Assembly (NCBI GenBank): GCA_027946365.1 | Contig: JAPEUQ010000003.1 | Span: forward strand, 2,852,001 to 2,916,000 | DNA: 64,000 bases | Reading direction: 5' to 3' | Origin: Kalmusia sp. IMI 367209 | Lineage: Eukaryota > Ascomycota > Dothideomycetes > Pleosporales > Didymosphaeriaceae | Part shown: in pieces, positions 32,917 through 43,430 of the stretch | Numbering within the stretch: the first letter of the stretch is position 1 | Layout of the letters: each line of letters opens with the position of its first letter | Translations under genes and position numbers: made by a program | Notes under the pieces: model-generated | The model's database searches: none | Seen by the model: the letters and a program-made list of their open reading frames with translations, nothing else | What the model was told of the DNA's origin: nothing

Positions 32917-35900
32917 TGTGGCTTTGATTGTGGTTGCTTGTGGTTGGGCGGTCGAATTTGGTATGGTTATGGGTTCTTGGGTGGACTCAAGCAGGTGTGA
33001 TTATAAGGTATCGTGTTATGAAGGCTTTAGTGTTTGAAGAACGTTTTCGAGTGTGGAATTGTCTTCGAATCGGTATTGAGGATCCCTATTGCTTGGGCAA
33101 TATTGAAGCTGTGATGCTGTAATCTGTGATGCCATCTATCGCGGGGCACGCACCCATACATATACACGATCTCTCTTCCACACACCTTCTACTGCACCAT
33201 CTCCGATCCCCGCACCACACCCAAACTCCTAAACCCTAACCCTACTCCCACCCAATCACACGTCTGTCTACCCATGACCCATTCACAAAGACCTGGGTTC
33301 CATTGTCTGCACCCTGTAATACGATAACTCAGCATCGCAGCTGTAGCAAATAAGGTTCCAGAATCCGCCGCGCTATGTTCCGGTCTACCCGTCCGGCGGC
33401 CACCGTTGGCGCGGCGATAACAATGGCGCCATGAACATCCCCGCCGGCCAAGGGTTCGGGCCCGATTCGACGCCCTTGGCACCTTGCGTGTTTCTACTTG
33501 GCTGAGCTGCGGTCTAGACTTCTCGGACGTTGGCGCGGCGTTAAAGTGACTATTCCTGGCTGCAGCACGGGCGTTTACTATTGCCATAATTCCACGCGTA
33601 TCCGGAGGTATACGATGTCCGAGTTCCCTAGTGCTGCTGCAATGTACGAAGAATCACTCGTGTATACGATGACGACGATGGTGAGATACCACTGGGAGTC
33701 ATTGATCTGGTGACGGGACGAATGTTGGTGCGCGAGCGCAGCACATAGCTGCGTTCGGCCGGTGTGACGTACCGACCGCCGAGAAATTTTGCCGAGAGCA
33801 ACAACACGGACGACAAGAGGGACAAGACAGTGGCGATACTCGTCTGCCTAAAGAGGTAGTTGCTCAGGTGTAGAATTTTTCGGTGTGCTGATACTCGGTT
33901 GGAGGGCGGATGCTCGGAGATGGAGCGTACTTGGAACCACTGTCGAAAGCATCATGGAGTCATACACCGAGAATTTCCTTTGGCAAATGTTCTGCGCATT
34001 GCGACCTCATTAACTGCTACCATATACTTCTTACTGATTCGCGTTGACTAGGTTGTGTCAGTCTACAGTTCTACGACGAAGGGTCGGCGATCGATTATGG
34101 ACTGACCTACTGAGACTTGATAAATGCGCACTATGCCGACTATACAGTACCGCCTATGATTACCGCTTCGCTCCATGGAATATTCGTACTGAAATCAAAC
34201 TCTACAGAATTTATCTAGTCCAAATCCAACCCCACTGCAACATCACATCTTACCCTGAAGAGACCCCGTCCGTTCCTGGGAGCTGCCTGAATCACAAACC
34301 GTATGTGCTCACCTTCAAAGGCGACGTCTTGATGATTGTAATTTTACACAAGCACACCTATCGCGGCCCACCAGGTCGTTACGCAAACGGCAGCACAAAT
34401 TCACGGGTCGAAGAATATTGCCCGTTCTTTTGCATCACGCCATGCCAAGATCTGCACAGTTTCGTTCGCGAAGAGCTCAGAATCCCGCAAAAAGCAAGTC
34501 TTCATCTGGGCGAAAAGAAACTGTCTCAGTAGCGGTCCTGTGGCAACTTAGAGTAGCCTCTACGCCAGGGATTGAGTTGGACTTGAGCCTATAATAGTAA
34601 GGGCTGCCTACACTTGTCAGGTCCAATGAATGTAGAGATAGTCCAAGAAGTAGGTCCTTCCAATCCAGGTGCGGACCAATCTTTGGTCGTTATTCTAGTG
34701 AAAGCAATCCACGTGGCAGTTGCGTTCAATTCGAATACGGTCTTAGCACTTTTCGTGTACGGGTTGTGGTCGATGTTCCTAGTCAAGCTCCCCAACCTTC
34801 CGATCTTCCCACACGTACACGGACGCTCTCTTTTGACTCAAATAGGCTTTCTAATACATGTACACTGCTATGGAGATCGCATTTTAGCCCAACAATAGCA
34901 AAGAGAAGAATGAGTAACCGCATACACGAAACTTTCTGCTTCAAAGACCTGGAGTCAGTGTGGGCTAGTAGAGAATAAGCCAGAGCGGTCTGGTATGTCA
35001 AAGGCTTGCGATTAGAAGTGGTATGCGGTGGCCGCAAGGGAGAGATGGACAGGGTTGAAGACGAGGGGGGCCAGAGAGGACTTGGCCTGCACAGAAGAGT
35101 TTGATAGTTGCGAGAGTATGGTTAAGTATCATGAGAGGATACGCTGAAGGAAGATCTGGTTGGAATTTGATGGGTGCCTATGTGGAAGCTTACAATACTT
35201 GCCTTAGGTTAACGATGTCTCGTGATTAGTTAATTTGAAGGTCTTATCGTCCTACTGCGTTGTCGCGTTTGTGTCTGTAGTTGATTATTGCAAAGCTGAA
35301 GAACATGTCGATATTTGCTGAACCATGGTTCATGTTGGTCTGAGCTGGGGCTACCCATTCCTCTTCATCGACGACCCAATGCTATTGTTTAGTTAACAAG
35401 ACGCTGCATTGAAGCATAAGCATCTGGTCTTTCCGTGCTGGCTACCGTACTTGATTATCATCATCCTAAATCTATAGTAAAAGGTGTAGGTAGCTTGAAA
35501 GCATAGCAGTTGATGGAAGATACCGCTCCTGCTTTATGAAATTCAAAAGGCGTGTAAAGAGGGTACCATAGTTTGGGTTCTTGGTTGTTAATGGCTGGAC
35601 TTTGGCTTACTATTGATCTGTCACTCGTAAACAGTGAATTCGGCAAGAAACAATTGATAGGGGTTCCAGAGAAAACTAGGGTTCCCGTTTGCTCAATCAT
35701 ATTAAGGAGTGGCAGGATACCGACGCTTTAGTAGTTAGGTGGGCGACTGCTAGCGAATACCCGCTGTTGTATGTATTCGTCTTATTTTTTTCTGGAACAG
35801 TGTTCACGTAAATTTGATTGCTGTTGCATTTGTTTGATGTGTTGGTGATGTTCATGTTCGTGCATATTTTGTACGTTTCTCGGATGCTCGCCGTTACATA

Positions 35901-36376
35901 TTTCCGGAATGCCCATCGAGGAAACCCTAGACAATGGTTGCTATCTTTTATTGATTCATATCCCACACCTGAGAGGAATGTGGGAGATATTTTTGAGTAT
36001 CTACTTAATTCGAATAGAGTTCTGGTCCTCTTTATAGGGTCACATATCGAATCATTCCTTCGTGAGATCTACCCGCAGCCCAACGATGCACCCAATGTCG
36101 TGGCGGATAGTTGCTAATACAGCCAGACGCCATGCTACAAGACCTCATAAAGATAGACGTCAATCAATCCGATTCCCGACCCAACGCGAATCGTTCCCAA
36201 ATCGTAAGTCGTGTAGCGTAATTCCGACTCGAGCTCCCGTCGGTTTGCAAGCGAAGACCCAGAAACGCCAATGATAATCACAAATACAGCCTCCTCTCTT
36301 ACGCGTGATTTTGTCAACCTTATCTATTTGTCTTGCAGGCATTGTCTTTGGGCGGAGGGCACCCGACAATGGTGGC
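32917..36376. other. 3.5-kb gene-poor region
   Basis: The longest frames are under 170 codons, have no recognisable domain and no flanking splice signals that extend them. The right half is AT-richer. I see no terminal repeats, transposase motif or tRNA. It may be an unannotated non-coding locus or degenerate sequence. Confidence 0.45.
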
Positions 36377-38021
36377 TTAATCCTCGTCCAACTCCTGCAA
36401 TTCCCTTTCTCGCCTCGCCAATTCTTGTCTCATTGATTCTGCTTCTCTTTTAAGTCTCTCTTTACGAGAGTTCCTGTCTTCGTGGGTAGTAGAAGACGAA
36501 TCGACGGTTTGCTGTGACAGGCTCGACAACGACGGGTCGATATTGGTCTCTTGTGCGGCAGCTGGATTCAGGATCGAAGAAATAGCATTGGGTCGGTGGG
36601 GCGCGGGGTTTGTGGGTCCTGAGGGCTTTTCATCTGGGTCCAGCGTAGCACTTAAGCTGCGTTTCCTCGGCGAAGGGGCACTGATATAGGTCGCCGAAGG
36701 TGAGGGTGGGGCTCCTGGTTGTGACGTTTGCACAGTGGTACCCTGATAAGTCGTAAAGTCGACTGGCACGGGCGCTCTGATACCTGACGGAACAACTTCG
36801 CTCGATTCAATTGCCGTACTTGGGTCTGGCGAGACTGAGTGCTCGAATGCGGGGGTCTGTGTCGCGCGTGGTTGGGGGGAGTAGCTAGCGAGAGACGACG
36901 GGGCTTGTGTGCTGCTAGCACCATCCGCTGGGACGATGCGTTTCCTTCGTTTGATCTCTTGCTTTTTCATTTCGACAGGGCGATGTGCGCCGTGAAGCTT
37001 GTAATATAAGCCTACACATGTTAGCAAACAAGTTCGTAGGGTGGGTTGACGCCATGAACGTGGAGAGCAGACATACCACAAGCATTGCAAATGGTGTGGC
37101 CAGCTTCGTCTCTTCGCCAGAGGGGCGTCACCGTCGTGCCACAGTTCTGGCAGGCGGGAATCACGCTCGTGGCCGCTGAAGCCGCCCTATCATTTCCGGT
37201 GGTAGTCGAGGGACCGCTCGTTTGGGCCAACGCAAATTGGGCTGTCTTGGAGACCCGGTTGTTGAATGCGGGACATCCACCGCAACCTTGCTGGCCGCCC
37301 ATGCCATTGCACCTGCCACCCCCGGGACAGGTTCCCATGGCTCCGTGGTCTGACGTGACATAGGTTGCGGGTCGTGGAGATACACCGGATGTCCCTGGAG
37401 AGGCACTCCGCTCATGGCCTTGACCTGGCACCGGGCTCTGATGGATGGGAAGAATTGGCTGTGATGTCGTGTTGCGCTTGAGGTTTACCGGGCGCGATTG
37501 GTTTCGTGCCTTTTGATACAGTCCACAAGCATTGCAAATCGTTTCTCCAGCAGGCGAGCGCCGCCACAAGGGTGTTTTGGTCGTTCCACAATTACTATTT
37601 TCTACGGTCAACATAGATTCACGCTGAGTCAAGATAGGGGCGGTGAACGAAAAAAGGGTCCTGAGACGCACCTGCAGATCTGACCTGTGACGAGCACGTT
37701 TGGTGCAGCAATGTTGTGTTGCGGCAGAGACGCTGGGGTTGTGGGCATCGACGACTGCTCTGGCTGTTCGCTTTCTCGGAGAGGTCGCGAATCCTCGAGA
37801 GAATGGTAGATTTCGGGGGTGCCTGCTGGGGGCGGCGTGGCAGGCTGTCGAGCCTGGGGGGGAGACTGAACCCTGGTCGCGTGGGTGTCATGGACCTGGT
37901 TCAGCTGGCTGAGTTGCTCTGCCATTTCCACGTCCTCCCGACTAGGCTCCCGGGATAGGTGATGCGGGTGAGTAGGTGTTGGAGCCAGCGAGGTGCCTCC
38001 GCTGGCCGAAGAATTCACCAT
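36377..38021 (-). CDS. sreA: SreA-like GATA factor, repressor of iron uptake
   Basis: SreA/SRE/Urbs1 proteins repress siderophore synthesis and iron uptake when iron is plentiful. Exons (minus) are 37672-38021, 37077-37594 and 36377-37011, with introns of 77 nt (37595-37671) and 65 nt (37012-37076), giving 500 residues. Two GATA zinc fingers are present: C116-x2-C119-x17-C137-x2-C140 ([16 protein letters not shown]) and C265-x2-C268-x17-C286-x2-C289 ([16 protein letters not shown]). Between them is the cysteine-rich block [18 protein letters not shown], diagnostic for iron-sensing members. A basic stretch after finger 2 ([11 protein letters not shown]) could be a nuclear signal. The C-terminal end is a short coiled coil ([19 protein letters not shown]). 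Intron 1 falls just after the first cysteine and intron 2 just after the last. Confidence 0.93.
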
Positions 38022-39364
38022 GATGGCCGGCGACGGCGCCGCCTCTGGGCAGCGCTGAAGAGGTGAGCAGGCGCAAAGGTGAAGATATGGCGCGGCAGTG
38101 TTTGGGGGGAAGCGGTGGCAGTCGGGCCTTCTAGGACCGTTGGACGGCTGATGTTCCGGACCCGCGAAGCTGGCGGGCTTACTGGATCAAGTACTGGGCC
38201 CCCTTCGCAGGTGGCGGCAACGTGACCAAGGTACTTGGCTGAGGAGGTGGCCTCGGGGGTCCAAGGAGGTGGGGGAGACAGGTCTGCGGGCGGAATGGGG
38301 TTCTTCAGGGGCGACGGCGGTGGGCAGAGGACGCAATGCCTGGTCCGGTGGCTTTCTTCGTCATCCGTCGACCAGCAACGGGCGTCGAAAGGTCGCGGGC
38401 GAAGCGTTGCAGGCGGTGGCCTGGGAGGTCGCAGGCTCCTTGCCGATTCACGGCCGGCCAATCAGCGGCGCCCCGATCATAAGCAATCCGCAAACCCTTA
38501 GCTCTTTGTGCCTAGCTAGCGGGGCCGTGGCCTCATCCGCGCCTGTCCTCACTGCCCTTCACCGCATTCATTGTTGGCCATGCCGCCGTGCTGCAGCGCT
38601 GCGGCCATGTACAATTACGTAGCGGCGAACGGCCGTGGCCACCCTCGAGCCTTGTTGCAGACTAGAGCGACCGCGCCGCCGGACGAGATCTGCTGTGGCC
38701 GCGAGGAAAAAGCAAACCACCTTCCCCATTCTGTGCAGTCTTTTAAGGCTGAACGTGGCCGAGGTTTGGGACGACTGCGTTTCGGCGGATTTGTAATGAG
38801 CAAAAGCCCTCGTTTCATTCGCCCAGCCGCCGTCCAGCCAATCGAGCAAAGGCGAGAACCACCATGTCTCCGCCCTGCACCTAACGAACTGAGGCGCCGT
38901 TGTGCCGGGCTCAGAATGAGACACAGTCCGCCGTTCCTTGCATATCACATCAAAAGAAAAAAAAAAAAAAACAGGAATAGTAAAATAAAAGGCACACTCA
39001 GGTATGAGCAACATGGAAAGGCCTTGGCCCATAAACTACCATTCTGTCCAATTGCCTATCAATAACATACAACAACGAAGCATACCACCAAGCGGTCGTG
39101 TTTTTCCAACCTGCTTGATTCCCTACCACAACCGACTGACCACGACTAACAATACAAGGCTTGTCACCGCTATGCGCCAGATCCGTTACCCAACCCATAC
39201 ATTCTACTGCTCTTCAAAATCACACAGTCTATGGGCGTGCACTAGCACATTCCCACTCGTTCTCTTACAACTCTTACAATACCAGGCTGGTCCTACGAGG
39301 AATCATCGACCGCCATCCTTAGAGTGCGAGATGACTTTAGACTTGTTCAGCTCCCCAGCCGGCA
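38022..39364. promoter_or_regulatory. Upstream region of the SreA-like gene
   Basis: 1.34 kb between the SreA-like start and the 3' end of the TVP15-like gene. It includes a CCAAT-N12-GAT element (listed separately) and an A-rich run at about 38950-38970. Open frames here are not supported as genes. Confidence 0.5.
38458..38477 (+). promoter_or_regulatory. Candidate CBC-HapX composite site (CCAAT-N12-GAT)
   Basis: CCAAT at 38458-38462 is followed after exactly 12 nt by GAT at 38475-38477. This fits the CSAAT-N12-RWT arrangement described for the CCAAT-binding complex with the iron regulator HapX, which controls sreA in Aspergillus. It lies about 440 bp upstream of the SreA-like start codon. 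A match by chance is possible. Confidence 0.4.
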
Positions 39365-40286
39365 TCAGCGTCCCGCATGTTCGCGGGCGGCTCGATGGAG
39401 GGGAATGAACTCAAGCGCGAAGTAGGCCAACCCGACGATACCGACAATTGTGCCCGGAACAATTTGCCACCACTTGGCGCCGACGGCTACAGAGCCGACA
39501 AAGATGTAGACTAGTGATCATGAGCGGTTGATATCCTGATGCTTCTCGAAGTGACTTACAGATACCACGCCCGATGAACGAAAACATGAAAGAAGCATAG
39601 CGAGCGACCTGCGGCGGAATCTGAAACTCTGCGCCTGTGTCAGCAACTACCTAGGGTAATATCACGTTCAACTGCCGGTTGCGTCGAAACCCCAGTCACT
39701 GTCACAACGGCTGCTTTACAGCTTCGCAGTCCCAAGATATGAGACTCGTGTAAGATCCACTCTGCGTCGCGTATCTTGGGGTATACCAGGTGACATAGTC
39801 AACGTTTTCGCCCAGTGCTATGTAATCGACGTTGCGACATAATTCGAGGTCGCAAGAGCGGACGGCTATGTTTGTGGAGGGAAAGAAGCAGGTACGAACC
39901 AAGAAGCCCGGTAGCTAGGAAATGTGTTAGCAACCTTTCGACTCGACACACAACCTCAGCAGTAGACTTACCAGCACCAAAAATTACCAGGTACACGCCG
40001 AGAATGATTGAAGAGCTAGAGGGAGCTGTCAGCGCTCGAGTGCCTCACGGACCGCATGCGCGCTATGGGATGCGGGATGCGCCGGACAACTCACAAGCCA
40101 TCGAACTGGATAAACTTCGTTACGCCGCCAAGGATCATGAAAACCGCAACGGCGAAGTTCACCATGCGACTACGCGACTCGTTAGCCCCAAGTATGCCAC
40201 TGCCAGCCTTTTTCCTCTCCACGTCGGAGGTGGCTACTGGCTGCTAGCTGGACCAGGCGCGCTCACAAGATGTCGGAGAAGTCCAT
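39365..40286 (-). CDS. TVP15: TVP15-like Golgi membrane protein; apparent frameshift near C-terminus
   Basis: TVP15 is a small four-span protein of late Golgi/endosomal Tlg2 vesicles (COPI-associated family). Six exons (minus): 40267-40286, 40095-40169, 39972-40015, 39900-39914, 39560-39628 and 39365-39510. The introns are 97, 79, 57, 271 and 49 nt. The assembled protein reads NFAVAVFMILGGVTKFIQF, SSIILGVYLVIFGA, ATGLLEFQIPPQVARYAS, FSFIGRGIFYIFVGS and VPGTIVGIVGLAYFALEF, the family's four spans. As sequenced it ends at 39365 (122 residues). One extra G in the run 39400-39403 separates it from a downstream frame reading SIEPPANMRDADAGWGAEQV that stops at 39337, the usual TVP15 tail. Exon 4 is only 15 nt. 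Confidence 0.82.
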
Positions 40287-40747
40287 GCCGGCGGGCTGGT
40301 CAGAGAGATGTGGGAACCGCAGCTTGGATGACGTTCGCGGGGGCGTTGAAGCAGGATGGACGGCGCAATGGGAGGATGCGAAAAAGACACTGTGTTTGAA
40401 GGTCGAGGTTTCGCGCGACGTCGAGGGCCTGGCGAGCTACCGGCGTAACAGCCAAGCTCCTCGCTTGCGCCTGCCGGCACGTCATCCTTCGTAGGGGCTT
40501 GTTCGGTCTCATTGGCTGCCGCGCCGCGCGAACCTTCAATCAACCCCGATCATCATTTACAGGCAACAGCATTTTCGACGCATTGATAGGGCATATCAGA
40601 CACGAATACCATCGGTGATCGCGTTAATGAACACTTGCAACTATCACACACCCCAACCGACACGTCAGCTCACAGTAACGTCGCCCTCCAGAACCTCATG
40701 CCATTGATCACGTGCACTACGTAAACGGAAAATCACCATAACGACTA
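40287..40747. other. Intergenic region, TVP15-like to unknown gene
   Basis: 461 nt between two minus-strand genes. No additional feature is supported. Confidence 0.4.
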
Positions 40748-41692
40748 CTATCCTATCCTATGATTTTCCTGATCTGGCTCATTCTTCTCCTGGTGCTTGT
40801 CAGCAATGTGAAAGCCTTCGGAAAATGAGTCTGTAACGCACTTCAGATCGTTTATTTGGGCTGGGTTGGGCTCTTGGCTCTTTTTCGACGACGACCGACT
40901 GATGTCCTCCTCCCATGGAAATAGTCCAAGATCCCACTTCGGTGGAAAATGAACTATAGCTCCTCTTTCATCTACAGCGATGCCTTCTTCAGATACCACC
41001 GAAACCTGTGTAGTCTTCAGGATGCCTATCCCAATCCAGTCCTTGATATCTTGCAAGAGTTCCTCGCCTAACCGCGCCTGAGTCTCTATTGAAGTTTCGG
41101 TCCCGTACTTGAATATAGTACGCCCATCATGGAAAGGTTGGTCGGCTGTAGGTTTTGCAGACTTCTTAGCGTCTGTCACTCTCCCCTTCGTCTGCGTTGT
41201 TTTCTGTCTCGTTCCGGTCACTTTTCTTGATTCTTGTTTCGGGTTTTCCTGCACTTGTGGTATCTCTAATTCCGTACTTCCTCTACTTGTCGGGAGATTC
41301 TGGAAAGTGCGTTCTTTAACGGCTTTCGAAGCACTGTTTCTTCTTGAATTACCACTACTGGTGGTTGCCAGTCTCGGTCGTTTCATCAACCTGTTCGGTT
41401 TCCTTATCCCCTTATCGCCTTCTTCCTTCAACCTCCGTGCGTTTTCCTCGCGCCAAAATTCCCACAGAGAAGGCTTTCTATCTTCGACCTCGTTCTTCTT
41501 TACCTGCATACGAGTATGGTACTCCTGCACGGCTGTCAGCCACTTCAGGTCATCGTTTGTGTGCTCGTCGATTCTCCATCCCCATTTTCGCAAGTCCTGC
41601 AGGATAATTTCGTCGATGGGATCGAGGTGGTTTATAGCAAAACTTGGTTTAAGAGTATCGCTAGTCTCTGGTGGGTATATTAAGTACGCCAT
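40748..41692 (-). CDS. Hypothetical protein, 314 residues
   Basis: Not recognised. The single open frame begins MAYLIYPPETSDTLKPSF. Its first ~95 residues look folded and aromatic-rich (ILQDLRKWGWRIDEHTNDDL, PSLWEFWREENARRLKEEG). A basic, Ser/Thr-rich disordered middle (residues about 95-190) follows. A second ordered stretch reads LGEELLQDIKDWIGIGILK and HFPPKWDLGLFPWEEDI. The end is acidic and polar. The basic middle (KPNRLMKRPRLA) could be a nuclear-localisation signal. No catalytic motif is visible. No intron is needed. It may be a lineage-specific gene. Confidence 0.6.
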   Translation of the reverse strand: MAYLIYPPETSDTLKPSFAINHLDPIDEIILQDLRKWGWRIDEHTNDDLKWLTAVQEYHTRMQVKKNEVEDRKPSLWEFWREENARRLKEEGDKGIRKPNRLMKRPRLATTSSGNSRRNSASKAVKERTFQNLPTSRGSTELEIPQVQENPKQESRKVTGTRQKTTQTKGRVTDAKKSAKPTADQPFHDGRTIFKYGTETSIETQARLGEELLQDIKDWIGIGILKTTQVSVVSEEGIAVDERGAIVHFPPKWDLGLFPWEEDISRSSSKKSQEPNPAQINDLKCVTDSFSEGFHIADKHQEKNEPDQENHRIG

Positions 41693-43430
41693 ATTCGTTA
41701 GGCTTGTTGAAAGGTATTAGCGAGAGTTGGTAGCTGAGAAGGAGGTATGTATAATACTTAGATCGCGACGATGAAGCTTCATCCACCAACGTAGATGGAG
41801 GCAATGCGCCAGACATCGTCCAACTCGGCTCCATGATATCGACTTTGCAGCTGAATTTGTTGTGAGGACGTTCACGCAAAGTCATTGGATTGGAAGCTTC
41901 AGAAGCATCATCACCACGCTAGCAATAATGTAAATGAGCATTCAAACAGAGGGTGATCGTTTTTCATGTGCTTCACAATCACAACCTTCACATTGCCAGC
42001 ACTTGTTGTAACAACAAACGCACATCGTTCTACAACCGAAGTTAAGATCCTCAATCCCTTGCACATTCCTCTCAAACAGCTAGATCTGAATCTACAAATA
42101 TTTTCCCAATACGCATGGAAAATCGACTTCGCTCATACCCGAGCCCCCAGGTTTTTTCAATCTTATCATCAAATACCTCCGCACAACCAACCATTAGGTC
42201 ACCAAGTTCTTCAGAATCAAAGACGTGACTGATGCAGTTGACAAATCATGTATCTAAGAAACAAGCGAGGACACTGTTGTCACTGACACGAACAGTGAAG
42301 TACACTTGGCCGTGTTATATATTGACATAGTTTTCAAAGGCAAGCGTAGAGTCTACAGCAAACTGTTCCAATGCGTAAGCAGAAGCATGTAGCACCACGG
42401 CATCGGCAACATCACCAATCTCCCCAAAACTGCTGACCTAAAGTGCAGCCAAAACGAGACAGTCGTACATCCGCCCTCTTGGATTGGCTTGTATCTGACG
42501 TGTCTCCCTGTTACAGCACCTCTCTGACATACTCAACACAGCAACGTACTACAACTTACACGTACATACGCACCCAGCCCCTAGACCAAGAAATTGGCAT
42601 ACCTTGTTTTCATCTGCACCGACACCTACCGCCAACCCTGTTACCATGTCCACCTCCACCTTCATCCCTTTTACATGTACACCCACCACTTCTCCATCCC
42701 CTTCACACTGCCTCACCTAATGTAGGATTTTTGTAACTGGGACATCCCTATAGCCGACCTAAACATAGAAGCGCCTTCTGCCGCACAATCCCCCAATCGT
42801 TCCTCTTGGCACATGTACGTTGAATTACGGGAATGCGCCGAAACACTCGCAATGCAAAGTTAATCAAAGCACGTCGACGCCGATTTATGCTCGCCACTTT
42901 CGTCGAAGAATATATCCCGTGGGCGATTGGGGAGAGGATGGCGATGTTAGCGCATGCTTATGGTGAATTAACATTATGAGTGTCTAGTTAGATAGTGCAG
43001 ATAAAGCCTTACTAGGGCGGTATGAGGGCGGTGAGAGAAGAGCAAGTGCTCATAGTCTGACTTCATTGGAAGGTGATGTGGAGAGGGTGCCTCCTGTGGA
43101 CTCGTTGAAAGCGCGACTCAGAACATCAAAAGGTGCAGAGGTTGATCGGATTTTGAACAGGGATGATGTGAATGATGATCATCGTCGATCCGAGTTGTGA
43201 CAGTAACAGCTGTGAACATTATTCATGTTCTGATGAAGGTTTTTTGAGCATACAAATACTTCATTCGTAGTCTCTTACGCATCTATATATACAACGATCA
43301 GCCCACGCCGAAGCCTTTGCTCGGATGAGGTACTAGCGATCGTAACATTATTAGAATGCCGAATGCTTACTGCGGACAGAAGTTTTTGTTCCGCATGAAT
43401 TGCGTTTACCTAACCCCTCTCCTCCCCAAT
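41693..43430. other. 1.7-kb intergenic region, no gene seen
   Basis: Between the unknown gene and the RPN1 3' end. Short frames lack motifs or splice-supported extension. No RNA gene or repeat is recognised. Confidence 0.45.

Noticed and set aside
33228..33245. CCTAAACCCTAACCCTAC resembling telomeric repeats
   Set aside because: Less than two full CCCTAA units, and surrounded by ordinary sequence. This short match is expected by chance and does not indicate a chromosome end.
34044..34532. 162-codon plus-strand frame in the gene-poor region
   Set aside because: No motif, high Cys/Arg/Tyr with random pattern, and no flanking splice signals extending it.
37021..37363. Plus-strand frames across the SreA-like gene
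   Set aside because: They are antisense shadows of the zinc-finger exons.
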